53,209 bases of DNA from UMGS973 sp045599945. GTDB taxonomy: Bacteria; Bacillota; Clostridia; Peptostreptococcales; Anaerovoracaceae. Both the position numbers and the translations under genes were made by a program. Under the pieces are notes generated by a model, which had not been told where the DNA came from, did no database searches, and saw nothing but the letters and a program-made list of their open reading frames with translations. Below are positions 1 through 8,306 of this stretch, piece after piece (position 1 is the first letter of the stretch; each line of letters opens with the position of its first letter). Location of the stretch: positions 1 through 53,209 of the forward strand of contig JAZRWY010000045.1 of NCBI GenBank assembly GCA_045599945.1. The letters run 5' to 3'.

Positions 1-60
1 ATACAGGGGGTAATTGCTTTTTCTTTGCAAAAAGTCCTGTGACCCCTGAATTTACTTAGG

Positions 61-113
61 TTTAGATAAAAATTTAAGATAGGTAGTTGACACTACCAAA
101 TCTAAATAGGGGG
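61..113 (+). promoter_or_regulatory. Inverted-repeat leader and ribosome binding site of the TadZ-like gene
   Basis: GGTAG (82-86) pairs with CTACC (93-97) around a TTGACA loop. The outer arm ATCTAAA (100-106) can pair either with TTTAGAT (61-67) or, with one bulge, with TTTAAGAT (73-80), so two folds compete for the same arm. A GGGGG ribosome binding site (109-113) follows, 7 nt before the start codon. TTGACA has no -10 at the right distance, so I read this as RNA structure or a protein site rather than a promoter. Function is unknown. Confidence 0.4.
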
Positions 114-120
114 AATATTT

Positions 121-1017
121 ATGAAAAGAATGAAATTGGGATTACTGTTTCAGGATGAAGGCTTTTCCGAAAGTTTTGCATATTCCATGAGCGAATGGTT
201 TGATGTGCGGATCCTTGCCGATGATGAACGGGAGGGAATTGATGTGCTGATGACAGACTTTCTGGACCAGGATGCGGACCTTTATCTTGTATGGGACAGA
301 GCGTCTGCAGATGAAACGCATCTGTATGCTTTTGAAGGTGCAGAATACATGCGAAAAATGATAAATTTTGCATATGGAAAAATACATCAGGATTACAAAC
401 TGATTCTAACGTCCAGCAATCTATCCCTTTCCTGCGTCTGTTCTTCGGGAGGCGGCTTGGGATGCACGACGTTTTCCCGGGCACTGGCATTTTCGCTGAA
501 TGGGAGGAATCTGATGATTTCTCTGGATGATCTTCCTTATGAAGATGAAAACATGAAAAATGCACCATTTGACATCAACCGGTATCTCTTTGAACTGAAA
601 AACGGAAATGCAGTGCCGGAGCTGGTTACATACGAGGATGTTTACGGTGTAAACTGTCTGCGTTACCATGCGCCATATAACTTTCTGAACATGGTAAGCC
701 ATGAGGATCTTCTCCTTCTTCTTCGCTCCTTTTGTTCGTTCTTTGATCATATCATACTGGACATGGGATGCAGAGTGGATGAGAATGCACGCTTTCTCAT
801 GCAGCTGTGTGACAGAATGTATTTTATGGAAACGGCAGATGCCTGGAGAAATGAAAGATATGAAGCAATCGTCAGAGAACAGTTCCAGGGAGAAATCATG
901 CGTATTCAAAAGTTTTTCGGAGAGAATAATCAGAATGTAAAAAGTGCCGGAATCAGCATGAAGAAGCAGAAGGAAATCTGGGAAAACATTTGTCAGCAAA
1001 TTGCAAAAATTGCATAA
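121..1017 (+). CDS. TadZ/CpaE-like pilus assembly ATPase-fold protein
   Basis: The 298-residue protein has an N-terminal receiver-like part (about 1-95) followed by a MinD/ParA-like domain. The P-loop region reads SSGGGLGCTTFSRALAFSL (about 108-126), matching the place of the deviant Walker A motif of TadZ/CpaE, but the usual P-loop lysine is a cysteine. A DMGCR stretch near residue 217 sits where family members carry the Walker B-like strand. TadZ proteins position the Tad pilus machine at the pole or membrane. Tad genes resume at 3564, after an antiporter gene. The family call rests on motif and context. ATP turnover looks doubtful without the lysine, although atypical TadZ proteins are known to bind ATP. 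Confidence 0.7.
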   Translation: MKRMKLGLLFQDEGFSESFAYSMSEWFDVRILADDEREGIDVLMTDFLDQDADLYLVWDRASADETHLYAFEGAEYMRKMINFAYGKIHQDYKLILTSSNLSLSCVCSSGGGLGCTTFSRALAFSLNGRNLMISLDDLPYEDENMKNAPFDINRYLFELKNGNAVPELVTYEDVYGVNCLRYHAPYNFLNMVSHEDLLLLLRSFCSFFDHIILDMGCRVDENARFLMQLCDRMYFMETADAWRNERYEAIVREQFQGEIMRIQKFFGENNQNVKSAGISMKKQKEIWENICQQIAKIA

Positions 1018-1035
1018 AAAGTTCCGTTTTATATA

Positions 1036-1064
1036 TTGTTCGAAATGCCGTTGTTTGTTAGAAT
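1036..1064 (+). promoter_or_regulatory. Putative sigma-A promoter of the antiporter gene
   Basis: TTGTTC (1036-1041), a 17-nt spacer and TAGAAT (1059-1064) lie 30 nt upstream of the antiporter start. An AGGAGG ribosome binding site follows. This suggests the antiporter has its own transcription start within the pilus locus. Confidence 0.5.
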
Positions 1065-1094
1065 GAAAACAGAAGAAGAAAGGAGGAACAATAC

Positions 1095-3422
1095 ATGCAA
1101 AACATAGAGCCCTTTATTTTAGATTTTATGCTCATGATGTTCTCTGCCGGTATTGTTGCTCTCCTGTTCAAAAAGCTGAAACAGCCGGTGGTATTGGCAT
1201 ATATTATCGCCGGCTTTTTGATTAGCCCGAATTTCAAGTTTCTTCCGACGGTCGTTTCCGTAGAGGATATCGGAACATGGTCCGAGCTTGGCATCATATT
1301 CCTGATGTTCGGACTTGGCCTGGAATTCAGTTTTAAAAAGATTGCAGAAGTCGGAGGAAGCGCGATTATCACAGCGCTGACTGTGATGTCTGCCATGATC
1401 GGTGTCGGATTTGCCATGGGAAGAGCCATGGGATGGGGGCATATGGATGCAATATTTCTTGGCGGAATGCTGTCCATGTCATCTACCATGATCATTCTTA
1501 AATCCTATGAGGAGCTGCAGAAAAAGAAGGAGCCGTTTGCATCGGTTGTTCTGGGCGCTCTTGTCATTGAAGATATCGGCGGCATCTTCATGATGATTAT
1601 TCTAAGCACCATTGCAGTCAGCAAAGGAGCAGGAAACGGGACTGAAATCATCCTGCATCTGTCGGAACTGCTGCTGTTCCTGGTACTTTGGTTCATTATT
1701 GGAATCTACCTGATTCCAACCATCATACAAAAGACAAAGAAATTGATGAATGAAGAACTGCTTCTCATCATTTCTCTTGCCATCTGCCTTGTGATGGTAG
1801 TATTTGCAAACATTATCGGTTTTTCTTCTGCATTGGGCGCTTTCATGGCCGGTTCCATACTGGCGGGAACGATTACAGGAGAAAGAATTGAACGGGTAGT
1901 GAAACCGGTCAAGGATATGTTTGGCGCTGTTTTTTTCATTTCTGTCGGAATGTTGATTCAGCCGGAACTTCTATTGCAATATCTTGGACCGATTCTTCTG
2001 CTTACGGTTGTTACAGTTTTAGGACAGATGGTATTTTCATGTCTTGGCATGCTCATTGCAGGCCATTCCATGAAAACAGCCATCTCAGGCGGTTTTTCCA
2101 TGGTGCAGATTGGAGAGTTTTCTTTTATCCTTGCAGCCCTTGGGACAGACCTTAATGTAACCAGCGATTTCCTGTATCCGATTGTGGTATGCGTTTCTGT
2201 TATTACAGCCTTTGGAACTCCTGTTTTCATCAGAAATGCTGACCGTGCGTATGACTTTATCGATAAAATCCTGCCGAACAAGGCGAGAGATTTCCTGAAA
2301 AAGTATACATCAGACAGAAGAGCAAGTGCTCTGAGAGAAACGGAATGGAGCATATATCTGAAAAAGTATGTAACCAGGACTGCCATCTGCGGCGGAGGAA
2401 TGGTCGTAACATACATTGTTGGTACGAATTGGGGTGCGCCTTTGGCAGAGGATGCTTTTGGAGCCTTTGCCGGTGATATCGTTACGCTGCTTGTGATGAT
2501 GGCTTTCCTGATTTCACTGACCGCGCTGATGCACTGGAAGAGAAGCATGACATTTACAAAGCTTTGGCTTGCCAGTCCAAGAAACAAGCTGCCGCTTGCT
2601 GCTCTTCAGGCAATCAGATCCATCATCTGCATTCTGATCATTTTCTCGACCATCGAGCATTTCTATGACATTCCTGTCCTGATTTCTGCAGTAATCGGTG
2701 CACTTATCGTTGGTTTTGTCATGAAATCCAATTTCATGTCCACCACGGCAATCCGGATGGAAATGAGATTTCTTTCGAACTTCTCGGAAAAGCAGTTGGC
2801 AAACCGAAAGAAAGAGAGAAAGGAAAACAATAACCGTCCATATGTGGATGAAGAACTTCATGTATGCCATATTCTGCTGGTAGATGAGCCAAAAAGAAAA
2901 ACAGTTTCAGAGATTACCGGTTCCAGATGGATTGACATTCTGATCATTAAGATTATCCGGGAAGACCGGACGGTCATCAATATCCCTGGAGCAGATGTGG
3001 AACTGAAAAAAGGAGACATCTTCCATGTCCTGGGCAAAGAGGAGGCCATTGAATCCTTCCTGATGATTGTAGATAATGTGGATTCCTGCGAGATGATAGG
3101 AACAACCATGTCTACCCTGAAAGAATACAGGTATGCACAGGTCTTTGAAAAGACATCGCCGGAGAACATCATCATGTGCTGTCCGATACCGGTATATAAG
3201 GAAAGTTCATTCTGTAACAAGACCATCAGGACCTGCAGATTCAAGAAGAATTATAAAGGTGTGATTATCGGCATCGAAAGGAACAATTTCCCGATGATCT
3301 ATCCGGATATCGATACCTTCATTGAAGAAGGAGATCTTCTCTGGGTCATTGGTGCAAAAGACATGGCGGATAAGCTTCTTTTGAGAGGCCTTCTGGAAGA
3401 ACAGAAGATTATGAAGTATTAA
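1095..3422 (+). CDS. CPA2-family cation/proton antiporter with extra membrane block and two RCK-C domains
   Basis: The 775-residue protein begins with a KefB/NhaS-type monovalent cation:proton antiporter membrane domain (about 1-385; motifs such as GLGLEFSFKKI and GAFMAGSILAGTI). A second hydrophobic block follows (about 425-555), which is not part of a minimal CPA2 protein. The C-terminal cytoplasmic part (about 590-775) contains two copies of a TrkA-C/RCK-C fold, each ending in a GD-hydrophobic strand (KKGDIFHVLG and EEGDLLWVIG). No RCK-N Rossmann domain is visible. Such proteins exchange K+ or Na+ for protons, gated by ligand binding to the RCK part. Ion specificity cannot be read from the sequence. 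The gene interrupts the pilus locus and has its own promoter. Confidence 0.85.
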   Translation: MQNIEPFILDFMLMMFSAGIVALLFKKLKQPVVLAYIIAGFLISPNFKFLPTVVSVEDIGTWSELGIIFLMFGLGLEFSFKKIAEVGGSAIITALTVMSAMIGVGFAMGRAMGWGHMDAIFLGGMLSMSSTMIILKSYEELQKKKEPFASVVLGALVIEDIGGIFMMIILSTIAVSKGAGNGTEIILHLSELLLFLVLWFIIGIYLIPTIIQKTKKLMNEELLLIISLAICLVMVVFANIIGFSSALGAFMAGSILAGTITGERIERVVKPVKDMFGAVFFISVGMLIQPELLLQYLGPILLLTVVTVLGQMVFSCLGMLIAGHSMKTAISGGFSMVQIGEFSFILAALGTDLNVTSDFLYPIVVCVSVITAFGTPVFIRNADRAYDFIDKILPNKARDFLKKYTSDRRASALRETEWSIYLKKYVTRTAICGGGMVVTYIVGTNWGAPLAEDAFGAFAGDIVTLLVMMAFLISLTALMHWKRSMTFTKLWLASPRNKLPLAALQAIRSIICILIIFSTIEHFYDIPVLISAVIGALIVGFVMKSNFMSTTAIRMEMRFLSNFSEKQLANRKKERKENNNRPYVDEELHVCHILLVDEPKRKTVSEITGSRWIDILIIKIIREDRTVINIPGADVELKKGDIFHVLGKEEAIESFLMIVDNVDSCEMIGTTMSTLKEYRYAQVFEKTSPENIIMCCPIPVYKESSFCNKTIRTCRFKKNYKGVIIGIERNNFPMIYPDIDTFIEEGDLLWVIGAKDMADKLLLRGLLEEQKIMKY

Positions 3423-3454
3423 CTTGTTGAAATAGTAACATTTTCAGTGCATTT

Positions 3455-3483
3455 TTGTTGAAAAAAAGGTAAAGAAATATAGC
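3455..3483 (+). promoter_or_regulatory. Possible promoter of the tadA operon
   Basis: TTGTTG (3455-3460), 17 nt, then TATAGC (3478-3483). The match to consensus is only moderate, but it lies in the 141-nt gap between the antiporter and tadA, where an operon promoter would be expected. Confidence 0.35.
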
Positions 3484-3497
3484 TATGGAGAAATCAT

Positions 3498-3534
3498 ACA
3501 GTTGCCAAAATATGGCAGCTGTATTATTATATTC
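3498..3534 (+). terminator. Hairpin ahead of tadA, weak terminator or attenuator
   Basis: ACAGTTGCCA (3498-3507) pairs with TGGCAGCTGT (3513-3522) over 10 bp with one G-U pair. An AT-rich tract without a clean T-run follows. If the promoter at 3455 is real, the hairpin lies in the 5' leader and could act as an attenuator or as an end for antiporter transcripts. Confidence 0.4.
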
Positions 3535-3563
3535 TCAAAAGGAAATAAAAGGAAAAATTGATA

Positions 3564-4781
3564 ATGAATGTAAATTATAATGTCGAGGAAGTGCATGAGA
3601 TTTCCGAGCTGGTAAGAAAGGAAATCAACAGCAGAAAGAATACGGTAAAGGATGGGGAAGTAAGAGAAATTATCCGATCCATCATATATGACAGCCCTTA
3701 TGCTTATCGGGATTTTGAGGAAAACCGGAACATGGAGACCGTTGTGTTTCATATTCTTCGGACCGATCTTGGCATTCTTGATCCATATATGAAGGATGAT
3801 TCCATTACAGAAATCATGGTAAACGGCATCCGTTCCATATTTGTGGAAGATGGAACTGGTATCCATAGAACTGGGGATGGATTTCATTCTGTCTATGAAC
3901 TGGAAGAGCTTATCAGGAGAATCGCTTCAAAAGTGCATCGTGAATTCAATGAACTGAATCCTGTTCTGGATGCCAGGCTGTCGGATGGAAGCAGGGTCAA
4001 TGCCGTCTATAGGAATGTGGCGCTTGATGGACCTGTTCTAACCATCCGTAAATTCCCCAAAACCGAGATTTCCATGGATACGCTGGTCGAGTATGGAACT
4101 TTGACGGAAGAAGCTGCCGGATTTCTGAAAACCTGTGTCCGCTCCGGCATCAATATTTTCATCTCCGGAGGAACATCTTCTGGCAAAACAACATTTCTCA
4201 ACTGTCTCACCGATTTCATTCCCCATGATGAAAGGCTGGTAGTCATAGAGGATTCTGCTGAACTGAAGATTCAGGGACATGAAAATGTTGTGCGGATGGA
4301 GTGCAGAAATGAAAATGTTCAGGGAAACGGAAAAGTGGACATGACGGACCTGATCCGGACAAGCCTTAGAATGCGACCTTCCAGAATCATTGTTGGTGAA
4401 GTAAGAGGAAAAGAAGTGGCGGACATGATCAACGCCTGCAACACCGGGCACGACGGGAGTCTTTCCACCGGTCATGGCAATTCCATTGACGGTATGATGA
4501 AACGGCTGGAGTCCATGTACATGCAGGGGTCAGATTTTCCTGTATCTGCCATACGTGCGCAGATTGCAGAAGGGATTGACATGGATGTTCATCTGGCAAG
4601 GATGCCGGACAGGTCCAGAAAAGTTGTGCAGATTGCAGAAATCTGCGGCGTCGAAAATGGTGAAATCCGTACCAATGTGCTGTTTGATTACGCCCCGGAA
4701 AAAGGTCTGATCCGGACGGAAAATCCCATGGTCAATACATATAAGCTGAGAATGAGAGGTGAAGAATATGATGGATTATGA
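3564..4781 (+). CDS. tadA: TadA/CpaF-type pilus assembly ATPase
   Basis: A type II/IV secretion superfamily ATPase that powers Flp pilin assembly at the cytoplasmic face. Visible motifs are the ITEIMVNG strand of the N-terminal domain (about residue 88), Walker A GGTSSGKTT (about 209-217), RIIVGEVRG (Asp-box/Walker B region) and the histidine-rich ACNTGHDGSLSTGHGNS. The length, 405 residues, is normal for CpaF. I chose ATG 3564 because AAAGGA lies 9 nt upstream; a TTG two codons earlier is less likely. It overlaps tadB, which suggests translational coupling. Confidence 0.93.
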   Translation: MNVNYNVEEVHEISELVRKEINSRKNTVKDGEVREIIRSIIYDSPYAYRDFEENRNMETVVFHILRTDLGILDPYMKDDSITEIMVNGIRSIFVEDGTGIHRTGDGFHSVYELEELIRRIASKVHREFNELNPVLDARLSDGSRVNAVYRNVALDGPVLTIRKFPKTEISMDTLVEYGTLTEEAAGFLKTCVRSGINIFISGGTSSGKTTFLNCLTDFIPHDERLVVIEDSAELKIQGHENVVRMECRNENVQGNGKVDMTDLIRTSLRMRPSRIIVGEVRGKEVADMINACNTGHDGSLSTGHGNSIDGMMKRLESMYMQGSDFPVSAIRAQIAEGIDMDVHLARMPDRSRKVVQIAEICGVENGEIRTNVLFDYAPEKGLIRTENPMVNTYKLRMRGEEYDGL

Positions 4782-5511
4782 TCAATATCCGCTTTCAATG
4801 AAAGAGCAGCTGCTGTTTTATCTGGCAGGCTATGGGACATTCTTTATCATCGGATACATTTTTTACAAAAATTTGTATCTTTCGCTGATGGCAGGCTTTC
4901 TGATCGTATGTTTCAGAAATACCTATGAGCATTATCTGAGAGAACGCAGAAAAGAAAAGCTTCTCATGGGATTTAAAGACCTGCTCTATTCCTTGTCCGC
5001 ATCGGTTTCTGTTGGAAGAAGCATGTCAGAAGCATTGAAGGATGGGCTGGAGCATCTGGAAAAAATCCATGAGCCGGAAGAGGATATCATTCTGGAACTA
5101 AAAACCATGACAGATGGGATCTATGAAAATAGAGAAAACGAAGCAGTCCTTCTCAATGATTTTGCAAAGAGAAGCCATCTCGAGGACATTGAAGGATTTA
5201 CAGATGTATATAACGCTGTCAGAGAAACAGGAGGAGATGTGGGAACGGTCATCGACCGTACCAGTCAGATTCTGATGGATAAAATATGCATCGATAAGGA
5301 AATTCGTACCATGGTATCTCAGAAAAAACTGGAATCGGGAATCATTGCCTGCATGCCCATTGTGATCATCGGCGGGATGAATGTAACATCATCCTCCTAC
5401 CTTCAGCCGATGTATGAAACGCTGGAGGGCAGAATCATCATGACGGCAGCGCTTGCCGGCTTTGCGGCAGCATATGTTATGATTCTGAAAATTACGGACA
5501 TAAGGATTTAG
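4768..5511 (+). CDS. tadB: TadB-type inner-membrane platform protein
   Basis: A 247-residue type II secretion F-domain protein. Hydrophobic segments near residues 15-45 and two at the C-terminus (about 190-205 and 220-240) bracket a cytoplasmic helical T2SSF domain (SLSASVSVGRSMSEALKDGL). With TadC it forms the membrane platform on which the TadA motor acts. The start overlaps the tadA end by 14 nt; ATG 4768 was preferred over an upstream GTG (4759), which lies in the GAGGTG ribosome binding site. Confidence 0.85.
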   Translation: MMDYDQYPLSMKEQLLFYLAGYGTFFIIGYIFYKNLYLSLMAGFLIVCFRNTYEHYLRERRKEKLLMGFKDLLYSLSASVSVGRSMSEALKDGLEHLEKIHEPEEDIILELKTMTDGIYENRENEAVLLNDFAKRSHLEDIEGFTDVYNAVRETGGDVGTVIDRTSQILMDKICIDKEIRTMVSQKKLESGIIACMPIVIIGGMNVTSSSYLQPMYETLEGRIIMTAALAGFAAAYVMILKITDIRI

Positions 5512-5513
5512 AC

Positions 5514-6587
5514 ATGATTACAAAAGAACAGCTTAGCAGATGGAAAGATCTGATGACCGGTGAAAGAGACCGGTATAAAGAAAGATATCGGAAAATATAC
5601 ATGAAAGGGGACCATCAGGAAATCATTGAGAAAAACAAAAGAAAGGTATTTCAGACATATCTTTTAATTCTGCTGTGCTTCCTCCTTGTTCTGACCGGAT
5701 ATCTTGCAGGGAGGCATGAAACGGCCGCTCACATGAATCAATCAGGAAAACACGTGATATCTCTTACCAGACCGGATGACGGCTCGATGGAAATGAATTT
5801 CCGTCTTGGAATTCTGTCCGGCCAGGGAATCGATGAGCAGGAAGTGACCATCCATCTTGAATCGGGAAAGGATGGAGAAGCGGAAAGCGAAGATATCCAG
5901 AAGGAATCGGGGAAAACCGTGGAGGAACTGGTCAGAGAGATGAAAAAAACCGTGGAGGATGATCCGGCAGGAAAGACCATTCTGCTTCCGCAGACACTTT
6001 CAGACGGGACACATGTCATGTGGTTTCCGGAACGTGACATGAAATGGCTTCTGCTTCTGCTTCTGTCCGTAGCAGCGATGGGAGCAGTATATGCTTATCG
6101 TTTTAACAGCATCAGGAAAGAAGAAGAGACTGCAGCGAAAGTCATATCCCTGGAACTTCCGGGATTCATCAATAAACTGGTGCTGATGCTAAATGGTGGA
6201 CTGATTCTCTTTGATGCATTGGAGAGAGTAATCGGAAAGTATCAGGAAAAGGAAAATGAAACAAGTTATTTCTATGATCAGCTGTCTGCCATTCTGGAAA
6301 ACAGCAGGCAGTCCAATACGGCGGTGGAGGAGCAGATGGCAGAATTCTCCAGGAATACCGGAGTGCGGGAGTTCATAAGGGTTACGGGTATCATGACGGA
6401 TAATGTACATAAGGGAACTTCTCTTGTGGAAAAACTGGAAGCCGAAAGCGAGGTTTTGTGGTTTGACAGAAAAAAGAAAGCCGAAGAAATGGGGAAACTG
6501 GCAGAGACAAGGCTCACCATTCCTCTGATGATTCTTCTTCTTGTGCTGATCACAGTGACCATTGCACCGGCAATGCTTGAAATGTAG
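5514..6587 (+). CDS. tadC: TadC-type inner-membrane platform protein
   Basis: A 357-residue T2SSF-domain protein, second half of the pilus platform. There is a basic cytoplasmic N-terminus, a membrane segment at about 46-65, then an acidic extracytoplasmic loop of about 110 residues (roughly 70-175). A second membrane segment leads to the F domain (LELPGFINKLVLMLNGGLILFDAL split across 206-230) and a C-terminal hydrophobic anchor (about 333-352). The extended loop is longer than in a minimal TadC. It starts two bases after tadB ends. Confidence 0.8.
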   Translation: MITKEQLSRWKDLMTGERDRYKERYRKIYMKGDHQEIIEKNKRKVFQTYLLILLCFLLVLTGYLAGRHETAAHMNQSGKHVISLTRPDDGSMEMNFRLGILSGQGIDEQEVTIHLESGKDGEAESEDIQKESGKTVEELVREMKKTVEDDPAGKTILLPQTLSDGTHVMWFPERDMKWLLLLLLSVAAMGAVYAYRFNSIRKEEETAAKVISLELPGFINKLVLMLNGGLILFDALERVIGKYQEKENETSYFYDQLSAILENSRQSNTAVEEQMAEFSRNTGVREFIRVTGIMTDNVHKGTSLVEKLEAESEVLWFDRKKKAEEMGKLAETRLTIPLMILLLVLITVTIAPAMLEM

Positions 6588-6599
6588 AAAGGATTAGAA

Positions 6600-6767
6600 A
6601 TGAAAAAGAGATTGAAAAACAGTAAAAAAGGCATGGAGATGGTGCAGGTTGCCATTCTGGTAGCCATTGCCATCGCTCTGGGAATTGTATTCAAGGACCA
6701 GATTGCGGATTTTGTAAATGAAACATTTGAAAAACTGTCAGACAGCGGTTTCAACAATGACATATGA
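6600..6767 (+). CDS. Flp-like type IVb pilin, 55 residues
   Basis: This small ORF reads MKKRLKNSKKGMEMVQVAIL and continues with a strongly hydrophobic helix (about 15-31) and an amphipathic tail. A basic leader, a Gly-11/Met-12 junction and the helix after it match a class III (Flp) prepilin with cleavage after Gly-11. Position +5 of the mature protein is Gln rather than the usual Glu; a Glu lies at +2. AAAGGA precedes the start. Its place between the platform proteins and TadE-like pseudopilins fits the major pilin subunit. The stop overlaps the next start codon (ATGA). Confidence 0.75.
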   Translation: MKKRLKNSKKGMEMVQVAILVAIAIALGIVFKDQIADFVNETFEKLSDSGFNNDI

Positions 6768-7129
6768 TGATGAATAAAAGAGGTACTGCCATGGTGGAAG
6801 CAGCACTGATTGTGCCCCTTGTCATCCTTTCGATTGTAGCGGTCATCTGCATTACTGAAACTCTTTATTCTCATGTGGATGTTGCTGCACGGCTTCATCT
6901 GGCGCTGAATGATTCTGCAGGAGAATACTCGGAAACCTACGAGATATCCCCGGATGCAGATGGTGATTACAGTCTGAAGAAGAAAATATCCAAAGTAAAA
7001 GGCAGTACAGAAAAGAAATACCATACCGGAGGAATTCTCAGAGAAAAGCAGGCGTCGGTGCGTGAAGACAGTGCACACGTTCTCAATGAAAAAAGGCACA
7101 TCAGGGTGAGTGATCATGTTAGAGATTAG
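6764..7129 (+). CDS. TadE-like minor pseudopilin
   Basis: A 121-residue protein whose N-terminus, KRGTAMVEAALIVPLVILSI, carries the TadE signature: Gly, then Glu five residues later, then a hydrophobic helix. The rest is a short polar domain with no cysteines. TadE/F proteins are processed by the same peptidase as Flp and help pilus assembly. Three consecutive ATG codons make the exact start uncertain; coupling to the pilin stop favours the first. Confidence 0.75.
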   Translation: MMMNKRGTAMVEAALIVPLVILSIVAVICITETLYSHVDVAARLHLALNDSAGEYSETYEISPDADGDYSLKKKISKVKGSTEKKYHTGGILREKQASVREDSAHVLNEKRHIRVSDHVRD

Positions 7130-8306
7130 AAGCAGAAAAGGAAGCACAACCGTATTTGTCTGCATCATTTTTTCATCTGTCATGGTTATGGTATTCATGT
7201 TCATTGCCGCAGCTGGAATGAAAGCATCCGCATCCTATTCTTCTGCAGTGCTGAATCTGGCAGGAAGATCTGTCTTAAGCGAATTTGATGAAAGATTAAA
7301 GGATCAGTACAATCTCATCGCTTTCCGAGGGGATGCCGCAGATATTGAAGGAAAAATGATGACATATGCAGAATACTCTCTGGATCGTAACAGATATATG
7401 AAAATAGAGGATATCTGTGCCGATTTAAAGGAATACTCCCTGATGAACGTGGATATATTCAGAGAGCAGGTAACAGAAGACGGAATTGTCTTCAAGGGAA
7501 GGAAAAGAGAGGCAGGAAAAGTGTCCGGTTCAGAAAGAGAGCTGCGCTCTTCGGTCATACTAAACGGGCTTCCCAGCCATGGAATTGACCTGGATACACC
7601 AGGAATCCGGTCTTTGAAAAATTCCATCAAAGAGCATCCGGACGGTGAAAATATCATCAAGAAAGGAACGAAAACGGCACTGACCAATGAATATGTCATG
7701 CAGTATTTCAATTCCGGAGCATATGCAGTCTCGGATAGAGATACATTTTTCAAAGGAGAAATAGAATATATTCTGGAGGGAACCCCAAGCGACAGTGGAA
7801 ATTTGAGAAAAGTAAAAGGTGACCTTGTGGAGCTTAGGACAATGCTAAACAGTATATATCTGTGGAGCAGCGAAGTAAGAAAAGCAGAGGCCATGGCAGC
7901 TGCTGAACTGTTAACGCCGGGACCGGAAGCTGTCATTACCCAGGCAGCCCTGATAGAGCTCTGGGCCGCGGCAGAAGCAGAAAATGATGTATCCATTCTG
8001 CTGGATGGGGGAAAGATTTCGCTGATCAAAACGGGAGAATCCTGGAACCTGGACCTGGAAAGCGCATTGCATCCGGCAGAGCAGGAGTTAAAAGGAGACG
8101 AGTCGGGACTGACATATGATGAATATCTGAAACTCCTTTTATGCTGTCTGAGCGATGAAACGAAATATCTGAGGATGATGGACCTCATACAGATTAATCT
8201 TCAGGGAACCTACGACGGTGATTTTTCGGTGCGGGACATGTATACAGGTTTTTCATTTACCGCATCAGTCAATGGGAGAGAATTTGAATATGTTGAAAAT
8301 TACTAA
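7116..8306 (+). CDS. Tad-locus membrane-anchored protein, DUF5702-like
   Basis: A 396-residue protein with an N-terminal segment RKGSTTVFVCIIFSSVMVMV that resembles a TadE/pseudopilin leader, followed by a long extracytoplasmic region rich in charged helices. Motifs such as LAGRSVLSEFDERLKDQYNL (about 49-68) are typical of the large pseudopilin-like proteins found in clostridial Tad loci (DUF5702 group, from memory). ATG 7116 has AGGGTG 7 nt upstream, so I prefer it over GTG 7110. Its role in the pilus is not known. It overlaps the preceding and following genes. Confidence 0.6.
   Translation: MLEIRSRKGSTTVFVCIIFSSVMVMVFMFIAAAGMKASASYSSAVLNLAGRSVLSEFDERLKDQYNLIAFRGDAADIEGKMMTYAEYSLDRNRYMKIEDICADLKEYSLMNVDIFREQVTEDGIVFKGRKREAGKVSGSERELRSSVILNGLPSHGIDLDTPGIRSLKNSIKEHPDGENIIKKGTKTALTNEYVMQYFNSGAYAVSDRDTFFKGEIEYILEGTPSDSGNLRKVKGDLVELRTMLNSIYLWSSEVRKAEAMAAAELLTPGPEAVITQAALIELWAAAEAENDVSILLDGGKISLIKTGESWNLDLESALHPAEQELKGDESGLTYDEYLKLLLCCLSDETKYLRMMDLIQINLQGTYDGDFSVRDMYTGFSFTASVNGREFEYVENY

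Noticed and set aside
87..92. TTGACA in the TadZ leader as a promoter -35
   Set aside because: No -10-like sequence at 16-18 nt; the hexamer is the loop of a hairpin.
4750..4790. Programmed frameshift between tadA and tadB
   Set aside because: The overlap is small, tadB has its own ribosome binding site and start, and no slippery sequence is present.
6278..7204. 308-residue open frame on the minus strand
   Set aside because: It lies opposite tadC, the pilin and TadE genes, has no ribosome binding site and reads as low-complexity Ser/Phe/His. It is a shadow of the real genes.
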